Part shown: one piece after another, positions 7,914 to 15,753 of the stretch
Layout of the letters: the number at the start of each line of letters is the position of its first letter
How positions within the stretch are numbered: position 1 is the stretch's first letter
DNA from: PLanc-01 sp035342095
GTDB lineage: Bacteria > Planctomycetota > Phycisphaerae > Sedimentisphaerales > Anaerobacaceae
DNA length: 64,000 nt
NCBI GenBank assembly: GCA_035342095.1
Contig: DAOQWL010000002.1
Span: 62,001 to 126,000, forward strand
Direction: 5' to 3'
The notes under the pieces: generated by a model
Databases searched by the model: none
What the model saw: only the letters and a program-made list of their open reading frames with translations
Told to the model about the DNA's origin: nothing
Translations under genes and position numbers: made by a program

Positions 7914-9392
7914 ATGGCAAAACTGACGAAGTTGGACGACATCGTATCGCTGTGCAAGCGGCGCGGGTTCATTTTTCAGTCGAGCGAGATCTACGGCGGG
8001 CTGGCGAGTTGCTACGACTACGGCCCCCTGGGCGTCGAGCTCAAGAACAACGTCAAGCGGGCTTGGTGGAAGAGCGTCGTCCAGATGCGGGACGATGTCG
8101 TCGGTCTCGATTGCAGCATCCTGATGCACCCGTTGGTGTGGAAGGCTTCCGGCCACGCGGACAAGTTTGCGGACCTCGTCTCGGTGTGCAAGAAGTGTAA
8201 CACGCGGACTCGCGTGGACCATCTCAAAGACAAGGAGGCCAACGGCAAGCAGGCCGACGAGCACACGGAGCACGCGGCGATCGAAGCCGGGCAGCCGCAC
8301 GATCTGAGCCGCAAGGTCTGCCCGAGCTGTGGGACGGTCGGCCAGTTCACCGAACCGATGCCCTTCAAGCTCATGTTCGAGACTCAGATGGGCGCCAATG
8401 TCGACGATTCGATGGTCCTGTACCTCCGGCCGGAGACCGCCCAGGGCATCTTCGCGAATTTCCGCAACGTCCTCGACAGCACGCGAGTCAAGGTCCCCTT
8501 CGGCATCGCCCAGATCGGCAAGAGCTTCCGCAACGAAGTGACCACGAAAGCCTTCATTTTCCGCACCCGCGAGTTCGAGCAGGCGGAGCTGGAGTTCTTC
8601 TGCGAGCCGGGCACCGACGACCAGTGGTACGACCATTGGAAGGAGCAACGCTGCAACTGGTACCTGAATCTGGGTCTCAAAAAGGAGAACCTGCGGTTCC
8701 GCGATCACGAGAAGGACGAGCTGGCCCACTACGCCAAGGCCTGCGTGGACGTGGAGTACCGCTTCCCCTTCGGCAGCGGCGACTGGCAGGAGCTGGAGGG
8801 CATCGCCAACCGGACGAACTTCGACCTCCGCCAGCACCAGCGAGGGATGAGAACTGTCACCCGGTGGCACGAGAACGGGCGGGACCTCACGAAGGTCAAG
8901 CTGGCCGACGAGGCCGAAGACTGGCAGTCGGGTCCGCTGTCCTTCTTCGACGAGGAGAAGAAGTCGCGATTCGTCCCCTACGTGATCGAGCCCAGCGCAG
9001 GTATGGACCGCAGCACGCTGGCCTTCCTGGTCGATGCTTACGACGAGGAAGAGGTCCGCGGCGAGACGCGGAACCTGCTCCGCTTCCATCCGGCCCTGGC
9101 GCCGGTCAAGGCGGCCATCTTCCCGCTGGTCAAGAAGGAGGGGATGCCCGAGATCGCCCGGAATATCTACGACGACCTGAGGAAGTACTTCACCTGCTTC
9201 TACGATGAGAAGGGCGCTGTCGGGCGGCGGTACCGTCGCCAGGACGAAGCGGGCACGCCGTACTGCATCACCGTGGACGGCCAGACCCTCCTGGACCGCA
9301 CCGTCACCGTCCGCGAGCGCGACAGCATGGACCAGGCCCGTGTCTCGACCGACCAGATCAAGGCCTACCTCCGCGAGAAGCTGGATATGTAG
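7914..9392 (+). CDS. glyS: Glycine--tRNA ligase, dimeric class II type
   Basis: A 492-residue cytoplasmic class II aminoacyl-tRNA synthetase that charges tRNA-Gly. The start at 7914 follows GGAGGCAATTTAGGT. The N-terminus has SSEIYGGLASCYDYGPLG. An insertion carries two cysteine pairs, CKKC near 92 and CPSCG near 136, which probably bind zinc. Class II motif 2 appears as FRNEVTTKAFIFRTREFEQ near 204. The block FIVDA-like FLVDAYDEEEV is near 372, and the anticodon-binding domain covers the C-terminus (APVKAAIFPLVKKEG onward, ending TVRERDSMDQARV). This single-chain alpha2 form differs from the alpha2beta2 GlyQ/GlyS form of many bacteria. A toxin-antitoxin pair starts only 2 bases after the stop, so it may ride on this transcript. 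Confidence 0.95.
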   Translation: MAKLTKLDDIVSLCKRRGFIFQSSEIYGGLASCYDYGPLGVELKNNVKRAWWKSVVQMRDDVVGLDCSILMHPLVWKASGHADKFADLVSVCKKCNTRTRVDHLKDKEANGKQADEHTEHAAIEAGQPHDLSRKVCPSCGTVGQFTEPMPFKLMFETQMGANVDDSMVLYLRPETAQGIFANFRNVLDSTRVKVPFGIAQIGKSFRNEVTTKAFIFRTREFEQAELEFFCEPGTDDQWYDHWKEQRCNWYLNLGLKKENLRFRDHEKDELAHYAKACVDVEYRFPFGSGDWQELEGIANRTNFDLRQHQRGMRTVTRWHENGRDLTKVKLADEAEDWQSGPLSFFDEEKKSRFVPYVIEPSAGMDRSTLAFLVDAYDEEEVRGETRNLLRFHPALAPVKAAIFPLVKKEGMPEIARNIYDDLRKYFTCFYDEKGAVGRRYRRQDEAGTPYCITVDGQTLLDRTVTVRERDSMDQARVSTDQIKAYLREKLDM

Positions 9393-9394
9393 CC

Positions 9395-9679
9395 ATGAAG
9401 GTGAGGGGAACCATCTGGCTGGACTCAGTCGTCGAGAAGCTCGACACGAAGCACGGTGTTTCTCAGGAGGAGGTATATCAGGTACTCCAGGGGCCGGCCC
9501 GGTTCCGTTATGTGGAGAAGGGACACCGGCCCCATGAAGATGTGTATGCCGCCCTTGGGCAGACGGTGGCGGGCAGGTATATGATCGTGTTCTTTGTTCA
9601 TAAGCCGGACCACCGTGCGTTGATCCTGTCGGCACGCGACATGACTGATGCTGAAAGAAGACACTATGAAAAGAAGTAG
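9395..9679 (+). CDS. BrnT-like toxin
   Basis: A 94-residue protein starting 2 bases after glyS. The segments KLDTKHGVSQEEVYQVL, HEDVYAALGQTVAGRYMIVF and the ending LILSARDMTDAERRHYEKK match the pattern of BrnT-type RelE-fold ribonuclease toxins: a helix, then a three-stranded sheet, then a SARxMTxxERRxYE tail. The predicted activity is cleavage of mRNA. The gene order, toxin first and then a CopG-type antitoxin overlapping its end, is that of brnTA. The basic C-terminal tail overlaps the antitoxin start by 14 bases. The first 20 residues diverge from standard BrnT, so this may belong to a neighbouring subfamily. There is no separate promoter, so expression may follow glyS. Confidence 0.65.
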   Translation: MKVRGTIWLDSVVEKLDTKHGVSQEEVYQVLQGPARFRYVEKGHRPHEDVYAALGQTVAGRYMIVFFVHKPDHRALILSARDMTDAERRHYEKK

Positions 9680-9956
9680 TAGTAGACCGCAGAGAGGGAG
9701 TAGGAAGAGCACCCTGTCCAGAGGAGGTTCATACGCCGAGATAGGTGATTTCTGGGATCAGCACGACCTGTCCGATTTCTGGGAGAAGACCCGCGCCGTC
9801 CGCGTGGACGTACGCCTGGAGTCGGAGGAGTCTTTCTATGCAGTTGAGAAGGGGCTCTCGCAGACGATTCAACGGGCAGCCAAGGAACGGGGGGTTTCTC
9901 CACACACCCTGGTCAACCTGTGGCTCCAGGAGAAACTCCGCGAAGCGGGGCATTAG
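9666..9956 (+). CDS. CopG-family antitoxin
   Basis: A 96-residue protein from the ATG at 9666 that overlaps the toxin end. The N-terminal 20 residues are basic (KRSSSRPQRGSRKS). Then comes IGDFWDQHDLSDFWEKT, the signature of CopG-type antitoxins that partner BrnT-like toxins. The C-terminal half is the ribbon-helix-helix: a short strand VDVRLESEE, helix GLSQTIQRAAKERG and helix SPHTLVNLWLQEKL. It should neutralise the upstream toxin and repress the pair by binding operator DNA. No operator palindrome is evident in the 2-base gap to glyS, so autoregulation may act elsewhere or be absent. Confidence 0.75.
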   Translation: MKRSSSRPQRGSRKSTLSRGGSYAEIGDFWDQHDLSDFWEKTRAVRVDVRLESEESFYAVEKGLSQTIQRAAKERGVSPHTLVNLWLQEKLREAGH

Positions 9957-10005
9957 CTGTGCATGACCGCAAACACAAGGTGATCGCTGTTGGAGACCAT
10001 CAACA

Positions 10006-10461
10006 ATGATTATCGACCGAAATGAGAATGCACGTCTGTACGAGCCTCTGCACAAGCGATTCCAGAAGGCCTTCGCGGTTCTGTCGGACCCGGCGATTGC
10101 CCAGAAGCCCGACGGCCGCTACCCGGTGGACGGCGACGACCTGTACTACATTGTCCAGCACTATACGACCAAGCCCATCGACCAGGGCCGGTTCGAGTCG
10201 CACAAGAAGTACATCGACATCCAGGCCCTGATCGCAGGTCAGGAGGTCCTGGGCTGGTCGCCGATCAACGGCCTGGAGGTCGTCGAGCCCTACGACGAGG
10301 CCAAGGACATCATGTTCTATCGCGTGGGCACGATCCTCGCCCAGACGAGGCTCGTGCCGGGTCTGTTCTGTCTCCTGTACCCGCACGATGCCCACCTTCC
10401 CTCCTGCCAGGTCACATATCCGTCCCCTGTCCACAAGGTGGTCTTCAAGATCCGCGTGTAG
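10006..10461 (+). CDS. YhcH/YjgK/YiaL family protein
   Basis: A 151-residue protein of the DUF386 cupin-like family. The ATG at 10006 has GGAGACC upstream. Family marks are the long helix ARLYEPLHKRFQKAFAVL, the strand YYIVQHYTTKP, SHKKYIDIQALIAGQEVLGW, an EPYDEAKDIMFY turn and the terminal FCLLYPHDAHLPSCQV with HKVVFKIRV. Members include EbgC and proteins linked to sialic-acid or sugar-acid catabolism, where they are thought to act on anomers or open-chain sugars. The His residues near the end (PHDAH, HKVV) are the presumed metal ligands. It lies 49 bases downstream of the toxin-antitoxin pair with no clear link. A sugar substrate fits the rest of the window but is not shown. Confidence 0.85.
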   Translation: MIIDRNENARLYEPLHKRFQKAFAVLSDPAIAQKPDGRYPVDGDDLYYIVQHYTTKPIDQGRFESHKKYIDIQALIAGQEVLGWSPINGLEVVEPYDEAKDIMFYRVGTILAQTRLVPGLFCLLYPHDAHLPSCQVTYPSPVHKVVFKIRV

Positions 10462-11227
10462 ATCGAGTCCCGCCGGTCGGGCGCCGACGCATACGTGTGA
10501 TGACGCGCGGGCCGGCCCTGCACTGGCAGAGGCCGGCCAACCACTCGACTTCTCCCGACACATTCCCTGCGACACAGTCTGTTCTCATTCGCGGTCGCAT
10601 TTCTCCCCTTTGCGAACGGCTGACATCGTCGCGCCTGCCTGTGCGGATCGCGGTATGTCCATGCCGTGACGGCCGCGAGGGCATACAGTAACAGCACGAC
10701 AAATTGTACATTTTCTGAAAAAATACGTAGAAATACGTATAGATTCGTTTATCACGCGATGCTATACTCCGAGCTTGGCTGTCGAGATACAGATGTGTCT
10801 GCGAGTGGCATGGTGGCTCGGTGTGGGAGGCGTTTTGACAACGCCAAGGGCAAGGGGAGAAGTGACTCGGTTCAGTGCGACGCCCGGAGCGGGATCGACG
10901 CCTGATGCGGCGTTTTCAGACGAGGTCCGTTCCGGCTTGGCAACCGTGTCGGCGGAATGTGTGCGCCAACATGTCGCCATCGTGGCACGCTCGGCGTTCG
11001 CCATGGAGCGTTCTCCCCCCGGTTTCTGACGCGACATGGGCATACAGCAAGGACGGCGAAGTCGCCAATGTGGTCGAATCGCAGACGGTTTCCCGTTTTT
11101 CCCATAGTGTTCTGATGTGGGCCCTGTGTCGTGGTCGGATTGACCTGTGTGGGGATCTCTGTGGTCGAAGGCGAACAGGTAGAGTGGCAGTGCGCTGCCA
11201 TCAAGAATTGACGTGGAGCGTGCAACG
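10462..11227. other. Gene-poor stretch with an AT-rich direct repeat
   Basis: No convincing gene is seen over these 766 bases. Short frames on both strands lack ribosome sites and protein-like composition. The one striking part is an AT-rich patch at about 10700-10770. It holds a direct repeat, AAATACGTAG then AAATACGTAT (10721-10740), and a -10-like TATACT (10763-10768). It could be a regulated promoter with a long leader for the beta-barrel gene at 11228, or the edge of a lost gene. Confidence 0.5.
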
Positions 11228-11875
11228 ATGAAACACATCCGATTTGGAGCGATAATGCGTATGAGGTTTCTGGCGTCGGCGTGTCTGGTCTGTGCGGCGT
11301 GTCTGCCCATCGATGTGGCGAGGGCCGGGGACCTGCGGTTCCGTCTTCACTTGAGTTACGTCAACGGGATCTATGACCTCGTGGACCAGTACGAGGACAA
11401 CATCGAAGAAGAAGGAAGCGGGGGGTGGATAGAAACGGATGTGGATACCTTCGTCTGGCCGGTTGGGATCGCCGCATCGGGATACTATCAGTGGGACAAT
11501 GGACTGACGCTGGGAGCGGGCCTTGGCCCGTTCATGTACATCATCGCCGAGAGCTGGGCGGATGACGACTACGTTCACTGGCAGCTTCCTGTGAATGTGA
11601 CCGTCGGGTATGTCCTGGCTCCCAACGACCCCGTATCGGTCTACGTCCGCGCCGGACCCTCGTACCACATCGCCGACGGAGATTACTACGATGGGAGCAA
11701 TGTCGGCATCTTCGGCGCCGTGGGCGTCGAGTTTCTCAAGCGGGACAGGATCATGTTCGGCGTCGAAGCCGCCTATGACACCGCAGAGGTGGACATCGAG
11801 AATGTTAGGACCGGCGGCACCGAGGGAATCAAGGCGGGTGAGTTCTCGCTCGGTGTGTTCATTGCATTCAAGTAA
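11228..11875 (+). CDS. Outer-membrane beta-barrel protein
   Basis: A 215-residue exported protein. The signal peptide runs from MKHIRFG through a hydrophobic core to DVARAG near residue 30. The mature part is a series of amphipathic strands rich in Gly and aromatic residues (RFRLHLSYVNGIYDL, GIAASGYYQWDNGLTLGAGLG, NVTVGYVL, SVYVRAGPSYHI, IFGAVGVEFL, MFGVEAAYDTAEV). It ends with FSLGVFIAFK, a C-terminal aromatic strand fit for BAM-dependent insertion. An acidic loop EDNIEEEGSGG occurs near 53. The size suggests an eight-stranded OmpA/OmpW-like barrel. The specific role is unknown. It precedes two lipoprotein genes on the same strand at spacings of 174 and 206 bases, so co-transcription is uncertain. 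Confidence 0.75.
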   Translation: MKHIRFGAIMRMRFLASACLVCAACLPIDVARAGDLRFRLHLSYVNGIYDLVDQYEDNIEEEGSGGWIETDVDTFVWPVGIAASGYYQWDNGLTLGAGLGPFMYIIAESWADDDYVHWQLPVNVTVGYVLAPNDPVSVYVRAGPSYHIADGDYYDGSNVGIFGAVGVEFLKRDRIMFGVEAAYDTAEVDIENVRTGGTEGIKAGEFSLGVFIAFK

Positions 11876-12049
11876 GGAGAGAGAAAGGAGAGTGTCCGCT
11901 GGTGGCTTGTGGACCCCGGCGAAGTGAGCGTTGTCTCTCGGCCCTTCTGTTGGCGTGCCTGCCTGCGGTGGCCGGCGGCCGCGACGAAGTCTGAGCCTGA
12001 GACGGGTGCGTGGTGTGGAATGTCTTTTGGAACAAAGGGAGTATGGATT

Positions 12050-12556
12050 ATGAGAGTTAGACTTGGTGTGTTGGCTTTGGTCGTCGTGCTGGCGAGCATG
12101 ATGGTGTTCACTCAGGGGTGTGCGTCGATTGTCGCGGGAGGTCCGTCCAAGGTTCAGATCACGAGCGATCCCAGCGGTGCCATGTTCACGATCTACAACA
12201 AGAAGCACGACGCGATCAAGAGCGGAACGACGCCTGCTCAGGTCAAGTTGAAGAAGGGCGCGGGGTATTTCTCCCCGGCGAAGTACACAGTCAAGTTCGA
12301 ACAAGCCGGTTATCGTCCCCTCGACGTTCAGACCGACGCCACTATCTGTGGGTGGTATTGGGGCAACTTCCTGTTTGGTGGCCTGATTGGGTTCCTCGCC
12401 GTGGATCCGCTGACGGGCGCCATGTGGACGATTGACGATGTCCATGCGAACATGGAAGCTGCGCCTCACTCACAGGCGACGGAGAATTCGTTGGGAATCA
12501 TGACGATCGACCAGGTCCCGCAGGAACTTCGGCCTAGGCTGGTCCGCATCAATTGA
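12050..12556 (+). CDS. PEGA-like lipoprotein
   Basis: A 168-residue lipoprotein. The ATG at 12050 opens on MRVRLGVLALVVVLASMMVF and the lipobox TQGC, with Cys near residue 24. Residues about 34-92 look like a PEGA-type beta domain: KVQITSDPSGAMFTIYN, SGTTPAQVKLKKG, SPAKYTVKFEQAGYRP. A glycine- and Trp-rich hydrophobic segment follows (CGWYWGNFLFGGLIGFLAVD), as in many small surface lipoproteins with this layout, then a polar C-terminal tail of about 45 residues. It probably sits in the outer membrane facing the periplasm. A longer upstream frame to 11909 is not supported, since the signal peptide starts at 12050. Confidence 0.8.
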   Translation: MRVRLGVLALVVVLASMMVFTQGCASIVAGGPSKVQITSDPSGAMFTIYNKKHDAIKSGTTPAQVKLKKGAGYFSPAKYTVKFEQAGYRPLDVQTDATICGWYWGNFLFGGLIGFLAVDPLTGAMWTIDDVHANMEAAPHSQATENSLGIMTIDQVPQELRPRLVRIN

Positions 12557-12595
12557 TGGGCAACCCGGCAAGATGCGTTGGTGATAGAATGCGTG

Positions 12596-12654
12596 CCAGG
12601 GACAACAGTCGTGCGATGTCGGGTCAGACCCGCGCAACTGGCTGTTGTCTCTGG
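12596..12654. other. Nested inverted repeat between lipoprotein genes
   Basis: CCAGGGACAACAG (12596-12608) and CTGTTGTCTCTGG (12642-12654) pair over 13 positions with one mismatch. Inside lies a small GGGTC-AGA-CCC hairpin. There is no T-tract, so it is not a standard terminator. It may be an RNA structure in the leader of the next lipoprotein gene or a degenerate repeat element. Confidence 0.4.
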
Positions 12655-12762
12655 CTGGCTTTGGAACGGTAGGGGACTCTGTTCCTGCGGGGATGCAATC
12701 TTGCCTCGCAGGGAGGGGTACAACCAGACGTGTGTATCGACAAGCAAGTGGAAGGTGTGTTC

Positions 12763-13353
12763 ATGGCGAGCAAGGTGATGATGGTAGTGGCTCTCATCTT
12801 CGTATGCTGGGGTTCCGGCTGTGGCATCTACGATCGACACGTCCATCTTGTGTCCAATCAGGCGATGGCCGGCGTTCACAGCGACCGGGGAGGTAGCATA
12901 TATGTGGAAATGCCGTCCTGTCCGCGATTGATCAAGAAGGGGAAGAAATCACACGTTCTGGGAGAAATTGATATCGGCGGATCGCCCAATGCCGGGTCCA
13001 TGCTCACGACGGACTCGGTGCCGGAGTGGCTCGCGGATGCCCTTTGCATGGAACTGAGGGTAGCAGGGTTCACGCCGCAGTTGGTAGAGAAGCTACCCCT
13101 GACAGCGGATCACGGGATCGCCACGTATCTGGTGAAGGTGTGGCTCGACGGCGCTGCCTTCACCAGATTCAGTGCTGTTGACGCAACCGCCGATCTGCAC
13201 CTGCGAATGACTCTCTACCGACGAGGCGAGGTCGTCAAGGAGTTTGACGCCAAAGGCACTGGATGTGGTGAGCCTCAGGAATCGCTGACGATTGCCCTGG
13301 AGAACTGTATGAGGAAGGCCGTTCCTATTATCGTGGCAGGTTTGAATGAGTAG
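12763..13353 (+). CDS. YajG-like lipoprotein
   Basis: A 196-residue lipoprotein from the ATG at 12763 (GGAAGG upstream). The signal MASKVMMVVALIFVCWGSGC gives a lipobox with Cys near 20. The mature protein has alternating strands and helices: SIYVEMPSCPRLIKKG, VPEWLADALCMELRVAGF, TYLVKVWLDGAAFTRF, ATADLHLRMTLYRRGEVV, then ESLTIALENCMRKAVPIIVAGL. This resembles YajG/DUF4136-type lipoproteins that contain a two-layer alpha/beta domain of unknown role. Extra cysteines (PSC, LCM, TGCGE, ENC) are unusual for a periplasmic protein and might pair. No partner is evident apart from the lipoprotein upstream. Confidence 0.65.
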   Translation: MASKVMMVVALIFVCWGSGCGIYDRHVHLVSNQAMAGVHSDRGGSIYVEMPSCPRLIKKGKKSHVLGEIDIGGSPNAGSMLTTDSVPEWLADALCMELRVAGFTPQLVEKLPLTADHGIATYLVKVWLDGAAFTRFSAVDATADLHLRMTLYRRGEVVKEFDAKGTGCGEPQESLTIALENCMRKAVPIIVAGLNE

Positions 13354-13587
13354 GCGGTGAGAATAGCGCTCTGTGACTCGCATGCACAGTACGTCCACGC
13401 ATTACATGCGCTGTCGCATACGCCCCGCGCGAATTCCAAGATGTCACGCATGTGAGCCGCCAGATTCACTGCAGCAGCCGTCGATCCGGAGGGGCGTTGG
13501 CTGGCGTGGCCATAGTACACACTGCAGTGATGGCGTCGCTCGCATGCAAAGTCTACCGGATATGCCCACGAGGTTCCTTCTGTGTCC

Positions 13588-14484
13588 TCACCACTTGAAG
13601 TGGCAGCCGTAGTGGCGGTAGTAGAGGCCGATGGCGCGCATGGCGAAGATGGCGACGACCTGGACCAGGAGGTTCAGGGCCAGGTAGGCTGCGGTGACCT
13701 TCACTGGAGCGCCGGTGTACTGTGTGGTCTGTGTCTCCAGGATGCAAGTCGCGGCCAACAACGCGAACGCGGTCAGGTAGGGCAAGAACGCCTTCCGCAG
13801 CGGTGCGAGCAGGTAATCCGGGCGCAGTAGCAAGAACGTCCCTCCCACAGCGGTTGTGAGGATGGCGGCGGGGAAGAGGAACAGACCCCCGAGCAGGAGA
13901 ACTTGCAGGAGTCGGTGCAGGCCGGTGCCGCCGGAGAAGAGATTCCCGAAGGTGATCCCGCGGTCCTGCGAAAGGGCCAGGCCGAAGATGAACGGCGTCT
14001 CCACCAGGAACAGCGTGACGAAGAACACGAAGAACGGCCCGAGGATGTAGAGGAGAAAGGTGATCGACGTGCCGATGTCGATCTCGGGAAGCTGGTCGTC
14101 GTCGATGGCGACGCGGGAGATGAGGCTCAGGTAGAAGCCGAAGAGCCAGCCCCAGATGATGAAGTAGGCGACGTGGTTCAGGCAGCAGGCGCCCCGGGCG
14201 AGGAAGAACTTGAAACACACGACCGCAACCACGAACGCCATCGCCGTGACATTGGCGGGACGGACGAACACCTTGAAGCTGTCGACGAAAACCGCGTGGT
14301 AGAAGCCTGGGATGGGGTCTTCCTTCGGCGCGGGTTCCGGCTCAGCTTTCTTGGGTTTCTGAAAGCTCTCGGCAGGGATGAGGAATTTCTGGCCGCAGCT
14401 CAGGCACTTGGCACGCTTGCCCGCGTGCTTGCTGTCGAAGGCGATCAATGCGCCGCATTTCGGGCAGTTGAACTCGATGGTCAT
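13588..14484 (-). CDS. Zinc-ribbon multi-pass membrane protein
   Basis: A 298-residue inner-membrane protein. The ATG at 14484 lies 8 bases after AGGAGG; a GTG at 14490 is too close to that site. The N-terminus is a treble-clef zinc ribbon, FNCPKCGALIAFDSKHAG then AKCLSCGQKFLIP, with two CxxC pairs and cytoplasmic by location. A charged Pro/Glu linker follows (KKAEPEPAPKED). Five to six hydrophobic helices come next, among them VTAMAFVVAVVCFKFFLA, VAYFIIWGWLFGFYLSLI, ITFLLYILGPFFVFFVTLFL, LLQVLLLGGLFLFPAAI and LNLLVQVVAIFAMRAIG. Such ribbon-plus-membrane proteins are common in Planctomycetota; function is unknown. The stop-to-start gap from the ATPase gene upstream is 12 bases, so the two genes are probably co-transcribed. 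Confidence 0.75.
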   Translation of the reverse strand: MTIEFNCPKCGALIAFDSKHAGKRAKCLSCGQKFLIPAESFQKPKKAEPEPAPKEDPIPGFYHAVFVDSFKVFVRPANVTAMAFVVAVVCFKFFLARGACCLNHVAYFIIWGWLFGFYLSLISRVAIDDDQLPEIDIGTSITFLLYILGPFFVFFVTLFLVETPFIFGLALSQDRGITFGNLFSGGTGLHRLLQVLLLGGLFLFPAAILTTAVGGTFLLLRPDYLLAPLRKAFLPYLTAFALLAATCILETQTTQYTGAPVKVTAAYLALNLLVQVVAIFAMRAIGLYYRHYGCHFKW

Positions 14485-14496
14485 CGCCACACCCTC

Positions 14497-15681
14497 CTAG
14501 AATACCCGGCCCTCGTGAAGATGGCGCAGGAACTCCTCGACAGGCAGCACGTCCAAGCCGTCATAGTGGTATGATCGCGGCCCGGTGTACACGCCGATCA
14601 TTCGTTCGACGACGATGCCGGATCTTGTTTTCAGATCACGCATGGCTTGCTCCCACCGGCGGTCCCATTTGTCGGCCAGCTTGACCTCGATGAGAATAAC
14701 GTGGGCCGGCGACTGCGGGCGGCCATGGCGAGTCTCGATCACGAAGTCGATTTCCACTCCCGACGCTGTGGCGTAGTAGGCGATGGGGCGGTGTCGGTGT
14801 CCCACCTCGTTGAAGACCCGCAACTCGTGATAGACGAGAGTCTCCAAGGCAAACCCGATCCACGAACGGTCAAAGGGGTCGTGGAGAAGCCCTGCGGCGG
14901 CACGGGCCACGCCGACGTCGAACCAGTAGAATTTCGGGTGCGTGCGTTCGCGTACCTTCAGACGAGGTTGATACGCGGGCAGGAAATGCCCCACCAGGGT
15001 ATCGGTGAGGATGGAAAAGTACACGTCCACACTGCTGCGTGGCACGGCGGCCTCCCGCGAGATGTTCTGCGCGTTGATTGTCTGACCGTTGAGCTGGCCG
15101 GCAATTCCCAGGAATCGCAGGAACGGCGGGGTCTTGCGGACTATGCCTTCCTCACGGATTTCCTCCTTGAGGTAGGTGTTGACGTACGCGCCCAAGATCT
15201 CTGCGGCGTCCTGCCGGTCCGTCTGGACGAGAGGCAGCGAGCCCCATTGAAGGCAGAAACCCAGGTCGAAACGCCCGGCCAGCTCGTGCCACGAGAAAGG
15301 CTCCATGACCAATGTCACGGCGCGTCCTGCAAGAAGGTTGACGCCGGTCCGCCGGAGCTTGCGGGCGGACGAGCCGCACAGGGCGAACCGCCATTGGCGC
15401 AGTTCCATCAACCGATGAACCTCGTCCAGGAGAGCGGGGACCTTTTGAATCTCGTCGAGGATGATCCACGAGGCGGGCGGCCTGTCGCCGGCCATCGCTT
15501 CGAGTGTATGCGGGGCCTGCGAGAGTTCCAAGAACAGGGACGCATCCAGCAGGTCCAGGTACACCGCCCGGCTGAAGACCTCCCGAAGCCACGTGCTTTT
15601 TCCTGTGCCGCGAGGCCCGAAGAGAAAGAACGACCGTGTCGGAACGGCCAACGACCGTTTGAAATGGGTCTCTTTCATCAT
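14497..15681 (-). CDS. AAA+ ATPase with C-terminal DUF4143 domain
   Basis: A 394-residue protein. Walker A is FGPRGTGKST near residue 22-31, and Walker B is SWIILDEIQKVP near 70-81. The sensor region is RFALCGSSARKLRR. The C-terminal DUF4143 domain (about 205-370) shows LETLVYHELR, YATASGVEIDFVIE and HVILIEVKLADKW. This last block is a PD-(D/E)xK-like core (ExK in IEVK), so a nuclease-like fold is plausible. The family is abundant in variable copy number and is often treated as an accessory element; its target is unknown. The two ATGs at 15681 and 15678 are equally possible. An 11-bp perfect inverted repeat sits immediately upstream. The gene is followed after 12 bases by the zinc-ribbon membrane gene. 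Confidence 0.88.
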   Translation of the reverse strand: MMKETHFKRSLAVPTRSFFLFGPRGTGKSTWLREVFSRAVYLDLLDASLFLELSQAPHTLEAMAGDRPPASWIILDEIQKVPALLDEVHRLMELRQWRFALCGSSARKLRRTGVNLLAGRAVTLVMEPFSWHELAGRFDLGFCLQWGSLPLVQTDRQDAAEILGAYVNTYLKEEIREEGIVRKTPPFLRFLGIAGQLNGQTINAQNISREAAVPRSSVDVYFSILTDTLVGHFLPAYQPRLKVRERTHPKFYWFDVGVARAAAGLLHDPFDRSWIGFALETLVYHELRVFNEVGHRHRPIAYYATASGVEIDFVIETRHGRPQSPAHVILIEVKLADKWDRRWEQAMRDLKTRSGIVVERMIGVYTGPRSYHYDGLDVLPVEEFLRHLHEGRVF

Positions 15682-15685
15682 TGAT

Positions 15686-15712
15686 CTATTCTACATGACT
15701 AATGTAGAATAG
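15686..15712. promoter_or_regulatory. Perfect palindromic operator-like site
   Basis: CTATTCTACAT (15686-15696) and ATGTAGAATAG (15702-15712) form an 11-bp perfect inverted repeat around GACTA. It ends 4 bases before the DUF4143 ATPase start codon on the minus strand, so it lies in the promoter or leader. A dimeric repressor site or an RNA hairpin that masks the start are the two readings; no SD sequence is visible between it and the ATG. Confidence 0.6.
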
Positions 15713-15753
15713 CAATGCAATTTCACAAGAGCGATGTAAGATTCCCACCAACG

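Noticed and set aside
10775..11029. Possible 84-residue gene in the long spacer
   Set aside because: It has no ribosome site, no protein-like pattern, and competes with other frames of similar quality.
13354..13587. Short frames between the YajG-like gene and the zinc-ribbon gene
   Set aside because: None has a ribosome site or protein-like composition; the stretch is treated as a convergent spacer.
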